Assembly (NCBI GenBank): GCA_958496175.1
Contig: OY292275.1
Span: forward strand, 41,989,701-42,053,700
Length of the DNA: 64,000 nucleotides
Direction of reading: 5' to 3'
Source: Sisyra terminalis
Taxonomy: Eukaryota > Arthropoda > Insecta > Neuroptera > Sisyridae
Shown piece after piece: positions 1 through 11,063 of the stretch (positions within the stretch are counted from its first letter, which is position 1; each line of letters begins with the position of its first letter). Made by a program: the position numbers and the translations under genes. The notes beneath the pieces were generated by a model. The model was not told where the DNA came from and made no database searches. It was given only the letters and a program-made list of their open reading frames with translations.

Positions 1-3000
1 TGTACATACAAAATTGTTGGAAATAGGTGAAAAGCGTGGAAGTAAATTCGAATATTTTATTTATTTTCAATAACAATCATTGGTTTTCAAATTGTTCTAA
101 ATACCGAAAAAAAGTTAGTATCGAAGATTTTATATTTGAATTGACAGTGAAATTTATGGCAAAAAATTGCTACCTTAATGCTTTTCAGCCGAATATATAA
201 TTACTCCAGATCACAATCATTGGTTCATGAAATAAAATAGATTTTAAAAAGTTTGATTGTTGAAAAACGAACCAAAATTTAAAATCGCCTATTTGGTATA
301 AGTACTACATAAGTATTAAACTTTCATACTAATTTAGTAAAATGACGTTATTTAAAATGTTGTTATTAAAATAATATAAAAAATACTTATATTTTATTTC
401 TAAATATAATTTTAGATAATTTTTTTTAATATTAACAACATTGATTATTAAATTTTAAATTTCGATTGTTGATTAACTCTACATTATCTCATATTAAACA
501 TTATATTGAGATTAAACTTTTAGTTGCGAATGCAACGGGCAACTACTAGTTATATATAAAACAGTAGTAAACAAATACAAGAAAATCAAAATCATCGAAA
601 CTATTATTGGTACCAGGTAAAAAAGCTGTAAATGGGAACTAGAGGTTCGACAAATTAATTAAAAATAAACATGTTTCAACCATCATTCGCCATTTCAAAA
701 CAGGGAAAAAGATCAATATAAGTACAAAGAAATTAAGAGTACTCCAAAAGAAGAGAAACTAATTCTATTATAGTTGATTCGAAACTAGTGCACAGAAAAT
801 ATAAGAACAATTACCAAATTAAGATTGGGACCAATTGGAACATTGTAGCACAGATTTTCAAATAGCTGCATTGCACTAAACGATGCAAAAAGGTGGGCCA
901 CTTTAATCATGTGTTGTTGAATTAACCATTTGTTTTTGCATTTCTAAATGAAATTTTCTTGAATTTAATCAAGTAAAGCTAAAAATTAACATAAACATTA
1001 TGTTTCGATATTAGTTTAGAACATAAGTTTAAAACATAGTTTAAAACATTTACAATTATTTTTGGAACCTGTGCATTAGGTCTATTTATTAAATTTTCCA
1101 TTTTTTAGTTAATCTTTTTCAATATCGAAAAACTTGAGCAAATTATGCAAAGATGAAGGAAGCCGAAAACATTTAGCCAATTGCATCATCGTCATAATTG
1201 TAGATGGCCGATTTTGGCTTGATATTTTTTTTCTAAGAAAAAGTGCAATAATTTTTCTACAATATTAGCTTAATTTTTTTCTTTTGAAATATTTCGATTG
1301 ACATACCTACATATTTTTTTTCTTTAAGAAAATAAATCTTTTGAAGTTGGTACTAATCAATAAAAACGTAATAAAATGAAAAATTCAAAGTAAAATGATT
1401 TTTTTTAGGGGGAATTGAATAGAGCTCATCTTACAACTCTTTCATAAATTTATGGTTTCCGACGAGATTAAATTAATTATTAGTTCATTAAACAGCCATT
1501 TATAACATTAAATTTATTAACATTGCAATTTCATTAATTTAACATCATCAAATGCCAATAAATCATTCGCATTAATTTCCATTTGCATCCTCTTTATTTT
1601 TAAACCAAAACCAGAAAAATCCAAAAAGTAAACTTTATTTAATTAACCAATAAAATATCATTGAACAAGTGGACGGAGTAATGAAAAAACCTTTTAGCTT
1701 GATTTAAGCAACATTTACGAGCCGATTCATACCGTGACGCAATGTTTGCCACAAAGGCACTAATTTCCTAGGAATTTGAAAAAGATGTTTGTAAAAAAAA
1801 TCGTCAGTAGTTAAATTTTGATAAAAAATAATGCAATAGTGATTATTTAAAAAAAAATTTGATTCATTGAATTTTGTTGGCTCAAATACTGAGGCTTTTT
1901 CGACAGATTAATAACCTCAGTTAAAAATTCAAATTCGAATGAAAAATTGATAAAAAAACGTGCGCAGACTTTAAATTATTTTCCAATATTTTTATTTTCA
2001 AAGCGATTAAATAAACGTGTTTGTCCATTCATTTAAATCACCATCAACTCGGAAATCGTCCAAAATTTTATGCATTTAACAATAATTCATCGCAGACATT
2101 TGCATATGGGATTAACTATTGCCGTATTTTGTGCACGGGAAAGTGGAAATTATGAGTTTAGGGGTACAGGGGTACGTTAATATAATATAATTTGAAAATT
2201 CGTTAATGGAGCGTGAAATGGGCCAATTTGCATATGAGGTTTTATGTATCAATCTAGCGATAATGACGGAGCCGTCTCACTGCCCATCCCTTACCTACCC
2301 TTCATAAACGCCGCCACCTGTTTCACACGTACCAACCCATTAATTATCGTTCAAAATGCAATTATTCATATTATAAATCCATCTAGATCAGTGTCACCCA
2401 ATCTTTTATATGTCTGCAGGCAAATTTTTAACATTTAAATATTCAATATCGGAAAATATAGCAAAATTTTAAAAACTATCAAACTATGTACAAAAATATA
2501 AAATTTTTTTGAGCAGGTATATATGCAATACATTAGAAAAGTTTTTTGTTTAAAATACTCTATATAGATTTTTAATTTTACAGTTCTGTATTTAATTGGT
2601 GTCTAAAATGCACTAAAGCAGAGCTTTCCACTACAAAATGAATGAAAAGCTCCAAATATTCAATTTTGAACCCTTAGTATTTTAGCCTTAAAACTTTTCA
2701 TTGCCCTAGTTGTTTTCTTGAATCAAATTCCTCTATAAATTAAGTTTAATAAAATTTTCAACTTTATTATTTAACCAGTGTAACTTTAAAAAAAAATGGA
2801 GAAAACGTAATTGATAAAACGTCTACATATTAGGAATGGACAAAGATTACTGAAAAAATGTGTTTTTATTCCATTAATAAATAGTAAAGCTATTGCTAAA
2901 TATGTTTTGAAAGTTACAAATATAATAAAAGTTTCGAATCGTTGTAATATTAAAATTTTATCTTCTTTTTTTATTACACGATTTACACAGTGGTGAAATA

Positions 3001-3852
3001 AGTGCGTTTAGTCGACTATGTCGCGTGAAATTATAAGTTCCTAAAAACTATTCCATATTAGTGATTTGGTTAACAAAATTTACTAAGTAAGTCGGTTGTA
3101 TTTCAACTTTGCAGTCTTCTTTTGGTCTCATTGTTGTTTAGAAGGCTTAGTGCAAAGTTGTTCAAATGTCCTTTAAGTCATTCCAGGCACTTTTCGCTGA
3201 GCACTTTTATCTCCTGTCTTACCTACCGTTAACATTTCCATGTCTTCGTATATGTAGGTGTTGACACCTTAGTATTATGTCAAAGTGTTTTTTACTTAAA
3301 CCTCTGGAGTGTTTCTATGTTGGAATTGGAAACAATAACAGTAACAAACTTCTCCAAAACTATCAACTGTAACCTAAAGTTGCAAACCTTATACGAAAAA
3401 TAAGAAGAAAAAGGTTAAGTATAAATAAACTCTTCACTGCTTTCATTCGATATTTTTTAAGATTTTAGAACTAGCTTAGATAGTTTACACCCATTATTTA
3501 ATAAAGCTGTTATTTTTCTATGTTAAAAGGTTCAAAAGGTATATAAATTTAAAATAACATCGTATTATACCTTAAAGTACTTTTATTGCCAAAAAGTTTC
3601 AATGAACATTTCAACGAATATCCATCACAAGGAAACGAAAAACTAATTTACAAAATTTCATACCTTAATGGTTATGTTTGGTTTTAGAAAGTATATTTAG
3701 TATCGCATGGTTGATATTTTGAATAGAAGAGAAGTTACCTCTTGGGCGAAGTTGCGTTATGATAAGTTTAATTTCAAAAAAGAAGTATAACTTCAAAAAA
3801 AATAGTATTTAAAGAGTGTAATATTTCTAGAATAGTTTGACTCGATGATTAT
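1..3852. other. AT-rich non-coding DNA, no gene recognised
   Basis: Long AT-rich stretch with only short open frames that show no domain, codon bias or family resemblance. A motif CGGGCAACTACTAGT near 531-545 looks like the end of a decayed interspersed repeat, but I cannot delimit an element. A candidate regulatory cluster inside it is listed separately. I see no RNA gene. Confidence 0.6.
1480..2240. promoter_or_regulatory. Candidate enhancer: clustered octamer and homeodomain-type sites
   Basis: Three exact copies of the POU octamer ATTTGCAT lie on the same strand at 1581-1588, 2098-2105 and 2226-2233, among many ATTA/TAAT cores. By base composition I would expect well under one octamer in a stretch this size. 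Such clusters are typical of developmental enhancers, but AT-rich DNA makes homeodomain cores cheap, so this is an inference. There is no coding frame. Confidence 0.2.
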
Positions 3853-4050
3853 AACAACTAGAAATTGCTAAGCCAATCGGAGGTGAAGGTTTTGTGGATA
3901 TGGCTACTGGGGATGTTCAAGATTTGTTATTGGAAGTAGACATTAGTGAAGCGAATTTGGTGAAAATGGCTTCCGAAGTTAAGATCAAATCAATTCTGAT
4001 GACACTACACAAAATTGTGCAGTTAGTATATTTAAAATTAAAAAAATAGA
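3853..4050 (+). pseudogene. pogo/Tigger-like transposase C-terminal fragment
   Basis: An open frame of about 65 codons without an ATG reads EIAKPIGGEGFVDM, then VQDLLLEVDISEANLVKM. This pattern (IAKE-x-GGEGF-D, then an acidic 'ELxESHSxELTxxDLxEM' tail) resembles the C-terminus of pogo/Tigger-type DDE transposases, downstream of the catalytic core. No catalytic domain is recognisable upstream, so this would be a truncated relic without activity. The similarity is from memory of the family and covers a short stretch. It could instead be a chance open frame. Confidence 0.35.
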
Positions 4051-4445
4051 AGAATGTTTAATCTTAACTTATCTCGAATCATTTTTTTTTTTTTTTGAAT
4101 GCTGACCATTCCGCTGAAAAACTAAGAACTAACTATAAACAAAATTCAATAACAATATTGTTTACATTGTTAAACAGTACTTAGTTCTACTTTATATGTG
4201 AAAATGATTTTCAGTTAGCGACGATTTGACCGTTTTCCAAATTTCGGAGAAAATAGCGAATTGTGAACAAAAAGTTTCAACATTGATTGAAAGAGTTTCC
4301 CCAAACGGTTGATTATTTTTTCGATATTTTTTGCATATCTACTGCAATGAAACAGTAGACTTCAAAAGTTTAGTTGGTGGATTATTGTGTATAGTAAAAG
4401 CCAGCTGATTCGGGGACACCACCATTCTCAAAAAATAAAAGTTTT

Positions 4446-5029
4446 GGTATAAGCTTGGATCAGGAACGTCGAGATTTTCAGAACTGAAGAGAACTATTCC
4501 GAATGGGTACGTATTGTTCACTCGAATGCAATTTGTACGTAAACTTTGACATGCCAGAAATGAAGAAGCGACGATTATTTTCTAATATGTATTTATATTA
4601 TAATATTGCATAATTATAATTGTATAATTATAATAATGCATTTTCGATTTTGTTTTTAATTTAATTCATGATATTTTTATTAATTCAATTCTAATATGGT
4701 ATAATTCTCTCTTTTGTGGGTAAATTTTTATTATGAACCGATTTAATCGCGAATTAAATTAAAACAAAGTCGAAAATGCAACGTCGCCAGATTGTGGGTG
4801 TGCTGAAATGGACTTGAGCCAAAGTAAATTTTATTTAGAAAATTTAATTTTACAGATTTTATATAATACAGTATAAATACATATTTGAAAATAACAACAG
4901 CTACTTTATTTCTGACATGTCAAAATTTACGTACAAATTGCATTCGAGTGAACAATACGTACAGGAAGAATATCAAAACCATTCAAAAACAGTTCTCAAA
5001 TTTCGACGTTCCTGATCTAAGCTTATACT
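4446..5029. mobile_element. MITE copy 1, Merlin-like (GG termini, 8-bp duplication)
   Basis: The left end reads GGTATAAGCTTGGATCAGGA. An inverted match ends near 5029, and the inverted similarity runs about 130 bp inward on each side. The flanks form an imperfect 8-bp target duplication, AAAGTTTT at 4438-4445 and ATAGTTTT at 5030-5037 (7 of 8). A second copy lies at 26394-26820. Inside is a second inverted pair: the AAAATGCA-type core near 4636-4670 faces 4750-4780. No transposase is encoded. Termini beginning GG with 8-bp duplications fit the Merlin superfamily; hAT- or P-type assignment is the alternative. Confidence 0.8.
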
Positions 5030-5096
5030 ATAGTTTTTGTTCTATAACATTAACTAGCTTTTTACTAGATATTGTTTAAAAGCTCTTGATTTCACG

Positions 5097-5312
5097 CAGT
5101 GGCGTAGCTTGAGTTTTCGCCACCCGGAGCCAAATGAAAATTCACCGCCCTTTGTTTTCATTACTTCTCAAGAAAATTAGTACAAGATTCAACACGTTTA
5201 AATCTTTAAATATTTGAAAATATACTCATCTTGTTTTCTTGAAAACAAAACCTTTTATAAAACTATTAACGTTACCTCCCCCTCCCCCAACACCCACAAC
5301 GCTACGCTACTG
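5097..5312. mobile_element. Short TIR element, CAGTGGCGTAGC family
   Basis: It starts CAGTGGCGTAGC and ends GCTACGCTACTG, an 11-of-12 inverted match. It is 216 bp with no coding capacity. The flanking 8-mers ATTTCACG and AATTTACA agree at 5 of 8 positions, a weak sign of an old 8-bp duplication. Related ends occur at 22321-22701 and 59917-60111. CAGTG-type termini with 8-bp duplications suggest a non-autonomous hAT-like element. It starts only 67 bp after the neighbouring MITE ends. Confidence 0.7.
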
Positions 5313-7027
5313 AATTTACAAATGAAAATATTATATTTTGAAATATTTACTTTGTCATAAAAGATCTAGGAAACTTAGGTAATTATAAGGAATCAACGAA
5401 GAGTAAAGTTTATCATACAAAGCTATTTGTTTACCTTCCAAAATTTAGTGAAAAATTTTCCTGATGTCGCTTGAAAAAATGTTGGTCATCGCCTATCAAC
5501 ATGAATAAATATCAATGTTGGAAAACACTGAACTGTAAAAGTTAACAGACCTATAAACAGTTAGTTTTACGAATTTGATAAGCGTAAAATGATTATTTTG
5601 GTATTTTGATGGGGAAAGATTTTGAAACGGAAATGGAATAGTTGTAATTTGAAAAGCGAAAGAGACAGCGGAGTGGAGGAGCAGAGCGAAAAAAAAATCA
5701 AATGAATGAATCTGATTGATAAAAAATTGGATTGATTGAGATGATGTTTTGATGAGAATTGCGATCGTTATCATTAAATATTATCGCTTTTTTCTCGTTT
5801 CTCGTCATCTCGTTGGCCAATAAAACGTGTTTAGATTCCATCCAATTGACAATCGTGTAATGAATGCATTTCTAACTTGATTATGACCGATCTAAATTCA
5901 CATAGTCACTGCAGTCTTAGTTAATTGTTTAACAGGCGCATAGTGTCAGAATGCGAGCAACGACAATCTTCTGTAAGTAGGTACCTGACCTATAGGGGAC
6001 ATGGTACCTACGATATATGAGCGTGTTGGGGCAATTTTTCCAGCGAGTCCCGCTCGAGCGGAGCGAATATTTGTTACGATACGATACGACTTTGACGCCA
6101 ATGACTTTTTATGCCGTATAGCGTAGCTATTTATAGATTTCCCTATAATTTTTTTTTCCAAAACAGGTTCACCAACTTGGTGTAAACGACAAGGCAACAT
6201 CACTTCAGTTGCAAGACGAAGACGCCGCGATCTCGATCTCGATCTCGAACTTCTTCGCTAAATCGCCTCAACAATCTCTCATTCTTCGTTTGCGTTCATT
6301 CCATTATTTATTTATTTATTATTATTATCATTCCTGAAGAGACCAACTCCGTTAATTTTATTACACACTCACTCGCTCTGTTGCGGTTCAGTTACACAAA
6401 ATTTATTGATTTCCGCTCAATATGTAAATACTAAGTAAGTGAACTTCCGAACTTGACGCCTAGGCCTCTCCCATTTCAGTTATTCATATCATCTCTTATC
6501 AATTGAATGAATCGGCCAAATTAATTTGTCATTAATGAGATTTTCAGCGTTTGCTTCCCACAATTATTCTGGCCCAATCGAGTGAGCACTGGCAAAAGAA
6601 ATCCAAAAATTTTATATCCCAAAAGTTCCTACAAAGCTAGAGTCTATCATTTACTTCATTTAGTAGTATTTTATCAAAAATAAATAGATATAATATAGCT
6701 TAAACGCCATATTTCTATTCATAATTTTAGTATTTAGCATTGTTCTGCCTGAATGATGGCTTTTGGTTTGGCTGGCATAATTGGTATAATATAAAATCAT
6801 CATTTGTGTTTAACGGCCTTTTGATTACTTATAATATTATTGAATTTCGATTGTTGATTAGATGAAATATTGGTACTTCTTTTCCCGTTTTTCACTAATA
6901 GGGTTCAATTGTGAATCTAAATAATCTAAGGTTTCACCTAAGTACACACAGAAAATTTCAGCAAAATAGGTTCGGAGGTTTGGAAGTTCAGTGACAAGCA
7001 CACGTACAGAAGAAGCGTAAATATAAA
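5313..7027. other. Non-coding DNA with a GATCTC microsatellite
   Basis: No gene is recognised. GATCTC occurs three times in tandem at 6229-6246. The block 5940-6280 is richer in GC than its surroundings and holds a CGCTCGAGCG palindrome near 6052-6061, so it could be regulatory. Near 6950-7015 the sequence resembles generic transposon 3' UTR decay. Confidence 0.5.
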
Positions 7028-7032
7028 AGAAT

Positions 7033-7090
7033 GTTACAGTATATCTGTTACAGTATAGTTTACAGTATACAAAATATACAGTATATTTTA
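7033..7090. repeat. TACAGTATA short tandem repeat
   Basis: Four spaced copies of an ACAGTATA core are arranged roughly every 12-17 bp. No function is evident. Confidence 0.6.
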
Positions 7091-7559
7091 AAAATTTGCT
7101 TTATATTTTGCTAAATTCAAGAAATTTTGGTGAAACTAGAAACGAACTTCTTGGAATGAAATTTGAATTGAGAATATTTATTAGTCCAAAAAAAATTGAA
7201 ATTGAAAATTGTATATATTTTTTCTTTCAAATTTTCTGGCTTATACAGTTATACCTCATTTCCCTGAGAATCATTTCCCAGAAAATGCTTTTGAAAATGT
7301 TATCTTTATTACATTGCTTTATATTCTCGATTGGCTACAATCAGTTCAAGTTTGTAAAGTGTCTATTTTCAAATGTCAATGTTCACTATCGGAAAGTTAT
7401 TGATTTCTCAGTAAATTGAACCTGTACGTGAAAACTAAAATAGATAATAGTGAATGACAGTGAAAAAGATAAAAGATAAACTTGTTGGAACATTTCATCT
7501 TAATAATGTGTTTTGTTTTTTTTTCTCGACTTTAAGTACTATGATATACTGTGAAAAAT

Positions 7560-7815
7560 ATACTGTCATCAATGACTCCTGCTGTGTCAACAACTATAAA
7601 ATACATGAGGATACCAAAACGCTAACATTAAAACAGGAGATAAAAAGGATCTGTAAAAATTTCTGGAAAGTTTGGATGAATATCCGAGCAGCCTTGCTCT
7701 TAACTTACAGTGAAATGTAAAGAAGGCTTTAAAGGTGGAATACCACTGACTAACTTGGTAGATTTTGAGTGCCAAATTGCTAGTATAGGATAAGTCTACT
7801 GGGACTTATACATTT
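7560..7815 (+). pseudogene. Jockey-clade LINE relic, extreme ORF2 C-terminus plus 3' UTR
   Basis: From about 7575 the frame reads VNNYKIHEDT, LKQEIKRI and, past internal stops, RRL-RWNTTD. This follows the same order as the Jockey C-terminus at 8.6-9.2 kb (VNNKKIHEDT, LKEEIQRF, EMIRRL, KWNVIDLPDRF). The non-coding tail TCTACTGGGACT at about 7794 is shared with that copy near 9449, which confirms common descent at DNA level. All catalytic domains are missing and several stops interrupt the frame, so it is dead. Confidence 0.7.
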
Positions 7816-8413
7816 AATATATTCATGAAATATTATAATATCGGTTAATTTTAACAATATTTTTGATTATATTCCGAAAAATCTTTGAAAGTTCAGGAAA
7901 ATTTTCACTAAGAAAATCTTTTATACCAAACGACACAATGCTTTTTCCGCAAAAAAATCGAGAACCGATTCTCAGTGAGCTTTTATAATGATCAAATTCC
8001 ACTAATTCTAAGGAGATAAAAAGTATTATTATGTAATACCCATCGGCTCAAAAGAAGATTTTTTTTGCATTTTCCGAAAAATATTTGAAAGTTCAAGAAA
8101 AGTTTTATTTGCAAATATTTTAAACTAAACGAAAAAAAAAATCAAGGACTAATTTTGAGTGAGCTTTTCTAATGATAAATTTCCGCTTATCATACAAAAG
8201 ATTTTCTTCAATTTTCTAGGACTCGGAAAAAATAAAGAAAAGTTTCATATTAATGTTTCAAATCTCTAAGTAGTCATAAAATTTTCACATCATATTTTTT
8301 CCAGATGACCAAATTTTACAACTGTGACAATGAATTTCATTCCAAATTTGTCTAGAAGCCATTAATTATTCCCTATTTTGTTTTCTTTAAAAGAAGTTTT
8401 TTTAATTTTTATT
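7816..8413. other. AT-rich non-coding DNA
   Basis: I see no gene. Two segments (about 7865-7995 and 8070-8180) share wording such as 'CCGAAAAAT.TTTGAAAGTTCA' and 'GTGAGCTTTT' at a spacing near 200 bp, which suggests an eroded tandem duplication. Confidence 0.4.
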
Positions 8414-8572
8414 TACCGTCGCTTTAATACTACTGAAGTCTTTAACAACTTTAGAGTTAATAAAAATTCATAATCGAGAAATATTGAAAATTCGCTAGAT
8501 ACGAGGGTCAAACCTATCACCTACCAGTTTTGGAGCGGCCAATAGACCACTTGGCTACCACTAGACTGAGAA
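8414..8572 (-). mobile_element. tRNA-derived SINE, copy A
   Basis: Read on the minus strand, the head contains TAGCCAAGTGG, a full match to the polymerase III A box. It is followed by a degraded B box (GTTTGACCC) and the family body, including CTAGTAGT-like and AAAGCGACGGTAAATAA-like 3' sequence. It is homologous to the better-preserved copy at 16977-17140. It lies head-to-head with the Jockey relic that starts about 20 bp downstream. Confidence 0.75.
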
Positions 8573-8589
8573 GACAATTTTAATTTTCA

Positions 8590-9551
8590 AATTTAAATAA
8601 AAGTGGAAAATAAAAATAAACAACGCAAAATCTACACACATAATGTTTACACTGCGCAGAAATATATGTCCACCGGTCACAATGGAAGGCACAGAACTAC
8701 CGCAAAAGAGCACGGTAAAATATCTCGGAATGTACTTAGATCAAAAACTTACATGGGCTGTGCAAATCAAAAAAAAAACTCGAGAACATTTAAATAAAAA
8801 ATACAAAAAAATGTACCGGCTAATGGCATCTAATGCACCATTATCAACAGAAAACAAACTTCTTTTGTACAAGGTCATCCTCAAGCCCATATGGACATAT
8901 GGGATACAGTTATGGGGTACTGCATCCAACTCCAACATTGAAATACTACAAAGATTCAATCAAGGACCCTACGATAAATAATCGGTGCTCCATGGTATGT
9001 AAACAATAAAAAAATACATGAAGATACAGAAATGCCATCTTTAAAGGAGGAAATTCAAAGGTTTAGTAAAAAATACCTGACAAAACTAGACGATCATTCC
9101 AACCATCTCGCAATAAACTTATTGGACAACAGTGAGATGATAAGAAGATTATAAAAATGGAATGTAATAGATTTGCCAGATAGATTTTGTAACTAAACAA
9201 ATATTCCTATTAACTATTTATTGCCAAATTATTATTTCTTATTGTATAGCCTTATTTTTATATATTACTTCTATATTAATGTTTCACATTATTTTTAGCA
9301 TTGATGTTGTTATTATAGATTATTATTCTTATTCTTATTGCTACTGTTGATTGTTTATATGATTGTTGTTATTGCTATGAGAATTACTATTATTGTTATT
9401 GTTGTTATCGATTGTTAAAAATCTTTGTACTTATACAGCACTAATCTACTGGGACTAGTGCTTACATGTGATTGTCTATGGATTGAATGCACTTATTGCA
9501 ACCCTATGCAGATGCAGATTGTGCAATTTATTTGAAAATAAAAAAAAAATA
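8590..9551 (+). pseudogene. Jockey-clade LINE, 5'-truncated ORF2 with 3' UTR and A-rich tail
   Basis: Homology starts at about 8597 (WKIKINNAKS) and runs through the post-RT thumb region: STVKYLGMYLDQKLTW, LLLYKVILKPIWTYG, IQLWG. A frameshift near 8977 leads into IIGAPWYVNNKKIHED, and internal stops follow before KWNVIDLPDRFCN. The palm domain, with its catalytic aspartates, and the endonuclease are absent because the copy is 5'-truncated. The 3' UTR (about 9195-9540) contains a TTATTG-rich simple repeat near 9300-9420 and ends in an A-rich tail. I found no convincing target duplication. It sits about 115 bp upstream of the intact I-clade element. Confidence 0.85.
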
Positions 9552-9667
9552 AATGGAGCTAATTACTTCAATGTCTACCTTATTTAACAAGAAAATTTAT
9601 AAAAGAACTAATACACGCGTCAAATTGAGAAATTCCCAAGAAATGCTAGTTATAAAGATAGAAAATG

Positions 9668-9859
9668 GATTCGTCATTTGACCACGGTCAGATGCAGATC
9701 TGTTCAGTGATTGTGAATAACAAAATTTACAAAACAAAAATTACAAGTGTGGACCAGAACGAGCCAGACACATCGATTCACTCCCAAGCCGGTGAGTGAA
9801 TTTATTCATTATCTAAAATAATAAACAACACCCGACAGAAAAATAAATTTTTTCCCAAA
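9668..9859 (+). promoter_or_regulatory. 5' UTR and probable internal promoter of the I-clade element
   Basis: This 192-bp leader is all that precedes ORF1, so any promoter must be internal, as in the I factor and Jockey. TCATTT at 9674-9679 fits an arthropod initiator, and AGATC at about 9696-9700 fits a downstream promoter element when the first base of the element is taken as the start site. There is no TATA box. These short matches are suggestive only. Confidence 0.45.
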
Positions 9860-11053
9860 ATGACTTCAACTAAAAATATTACCAACAACATTACTTACGC
9901 CCAAATGACAACAAGGGCAAACAACACAGCCCAAAATTTTCCTTCCAAGGAACAAGCGATTGTTTTTGAAAGTACGCCTGGAGCAAAAATATCCGATTAT
10001 ATTAAATGCGTTGGATCCCAAATTGGACCAAAAAATATCCTGTTCGCATCTCGTCTCTCAAATAACAGAATTTGTATATATCTAAACTCGACTGCGACAG
10101 TAGACCAATATATAAACAAATTTAAAAAAATAACAATTAATGACATCACATTAACATGTAGACGACTAATTACACCATCCACCAAATTAATAATCTCGAA
10201 TGTATGCCCTTCTATTCCCCATCACATAGTCACAGCGGCATTGTCCCAAGTTGGATTTGAAGTCATCTCGAACATGCAATTCGTCCGAGTAGGAATGTTG
10301 GAAGAGCAATATAAACACATTTATAGCTTCCGACGAATTGTATTCGTCAAATCTTACGATCCCAAAATTCAACCAGACTCAATAGTTATTAAACACGATA
10401 ACGAGGACTATCGAATCTATATAGGAGAGGGCATAAAAAAATGCTCTAGATGCAACATGCTCCACCAAAGATCAGACAACTGCGACAAACAGACCCCAAT
10501 CGATACAAATAAGACTGAAGAAAAAGGTGCAACAGAAGAGGAAAACAGAAAAAGACCAAGGACCTCCAGTACAAGCTCCCAGGAAATAGCTAGATCAGGA
10601 GGCGAGGATATAACCATCGAGGAAAAAAGGACTAGCACCGAAAAAACCAGAGACAACGATCCAATGTCAGGTGGGACGGATAGTGATCGGGAGGATGGAT
10701 CAACTCAGGATGAGGGTCCGATTCCTGCGAAAACGAAAAAAAAAACAAAGAAAGTGAAAAAAATCGAAAGTGAAAACGAGAGTAATAACGAGATAACCTG
10801 GTCAAACTTGGAAAAAGAATTTGACACAACCGTCCCGAGTAATAATTTCCCAGTAAGTGTGAAGCAATTGCGAGGCATACTTGATTTGGTTCAGGGAAGA
10901 CAACAAATCGACGAAATAATTAAAGAACACACAAGCGATATAACCGGACTAATAGAAATGTGTACAGTTCTGTACAATAAAATGAACCGAAGTCAAAAAA
11001 ACCGATTGACTCGGTTAATAAAAAGACTTCAAGAACTAAAACCTACCTTATAA
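9860..11053 (+). CDS. ORF1, Gag-like RNA-binding protein of the I-clade LINE
   Basis: Encodes 397 residues from the ATG at 9860, the first ATG after the leader. The likely role is to bind element RNA and form the ribonucleoprotein with ORF2. Residues about 33-190 have the alternating pattern of the RRM-like/Gag folds seen in I-group ORF1 proteins. At 195-208 is one zinc knuckle, C195-x2-C198-x3-H202-x5-C208, which departs from the usual CX2CX4HX4C spacing; the classic I factor carries three knuckles. Residues 215-315 are polar and low in complexity with basic clusters KRPR (231-234) and KKKTKKVKK (293-301), possible nuclear localisation signals. The C-terminal 80 residues are charged and probably helical. 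ORF2 begins 10 bp after the stop, so ORF2 is probably translated by termination-reinitiation. Confidence 0.93.
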   Translation: MTSTKNITNNITYAQMTTRANNTAQNFPSKEQAIVFESTPGAKISDYIKCVGSQIGPKNILFASRLSNNRICIYLNSTATVDQYINKFKKITINDITLTCRRLITPSTKLIISNVCPSIPHHIVTAALSQVGFEVISNMQFVRVGMLEEQYKHIYSFRRIVFVKSYDPKIQPDSIVIKHDNEDYRIYIGEGIKKCSRCNMLHQRSDNCDKQTPIDTNKTEEKGATEEENRKRPRTSSTSSQEIARSGGEDITIEEKRTSTEKTRDNDPMSGGTDSDREDGSTQDEGPIPAKTKKKTKKVKKIESENESNNEITWSNLEKEFDTTVPSNNFPVSVKQLRGILDLVQGRQQIDEIIKEHTSDITGLIEMCTVLYNKMNRSQKNRLTRLIKRLQELKPTL

Positions 11054-11063
11054 AGTACACATA

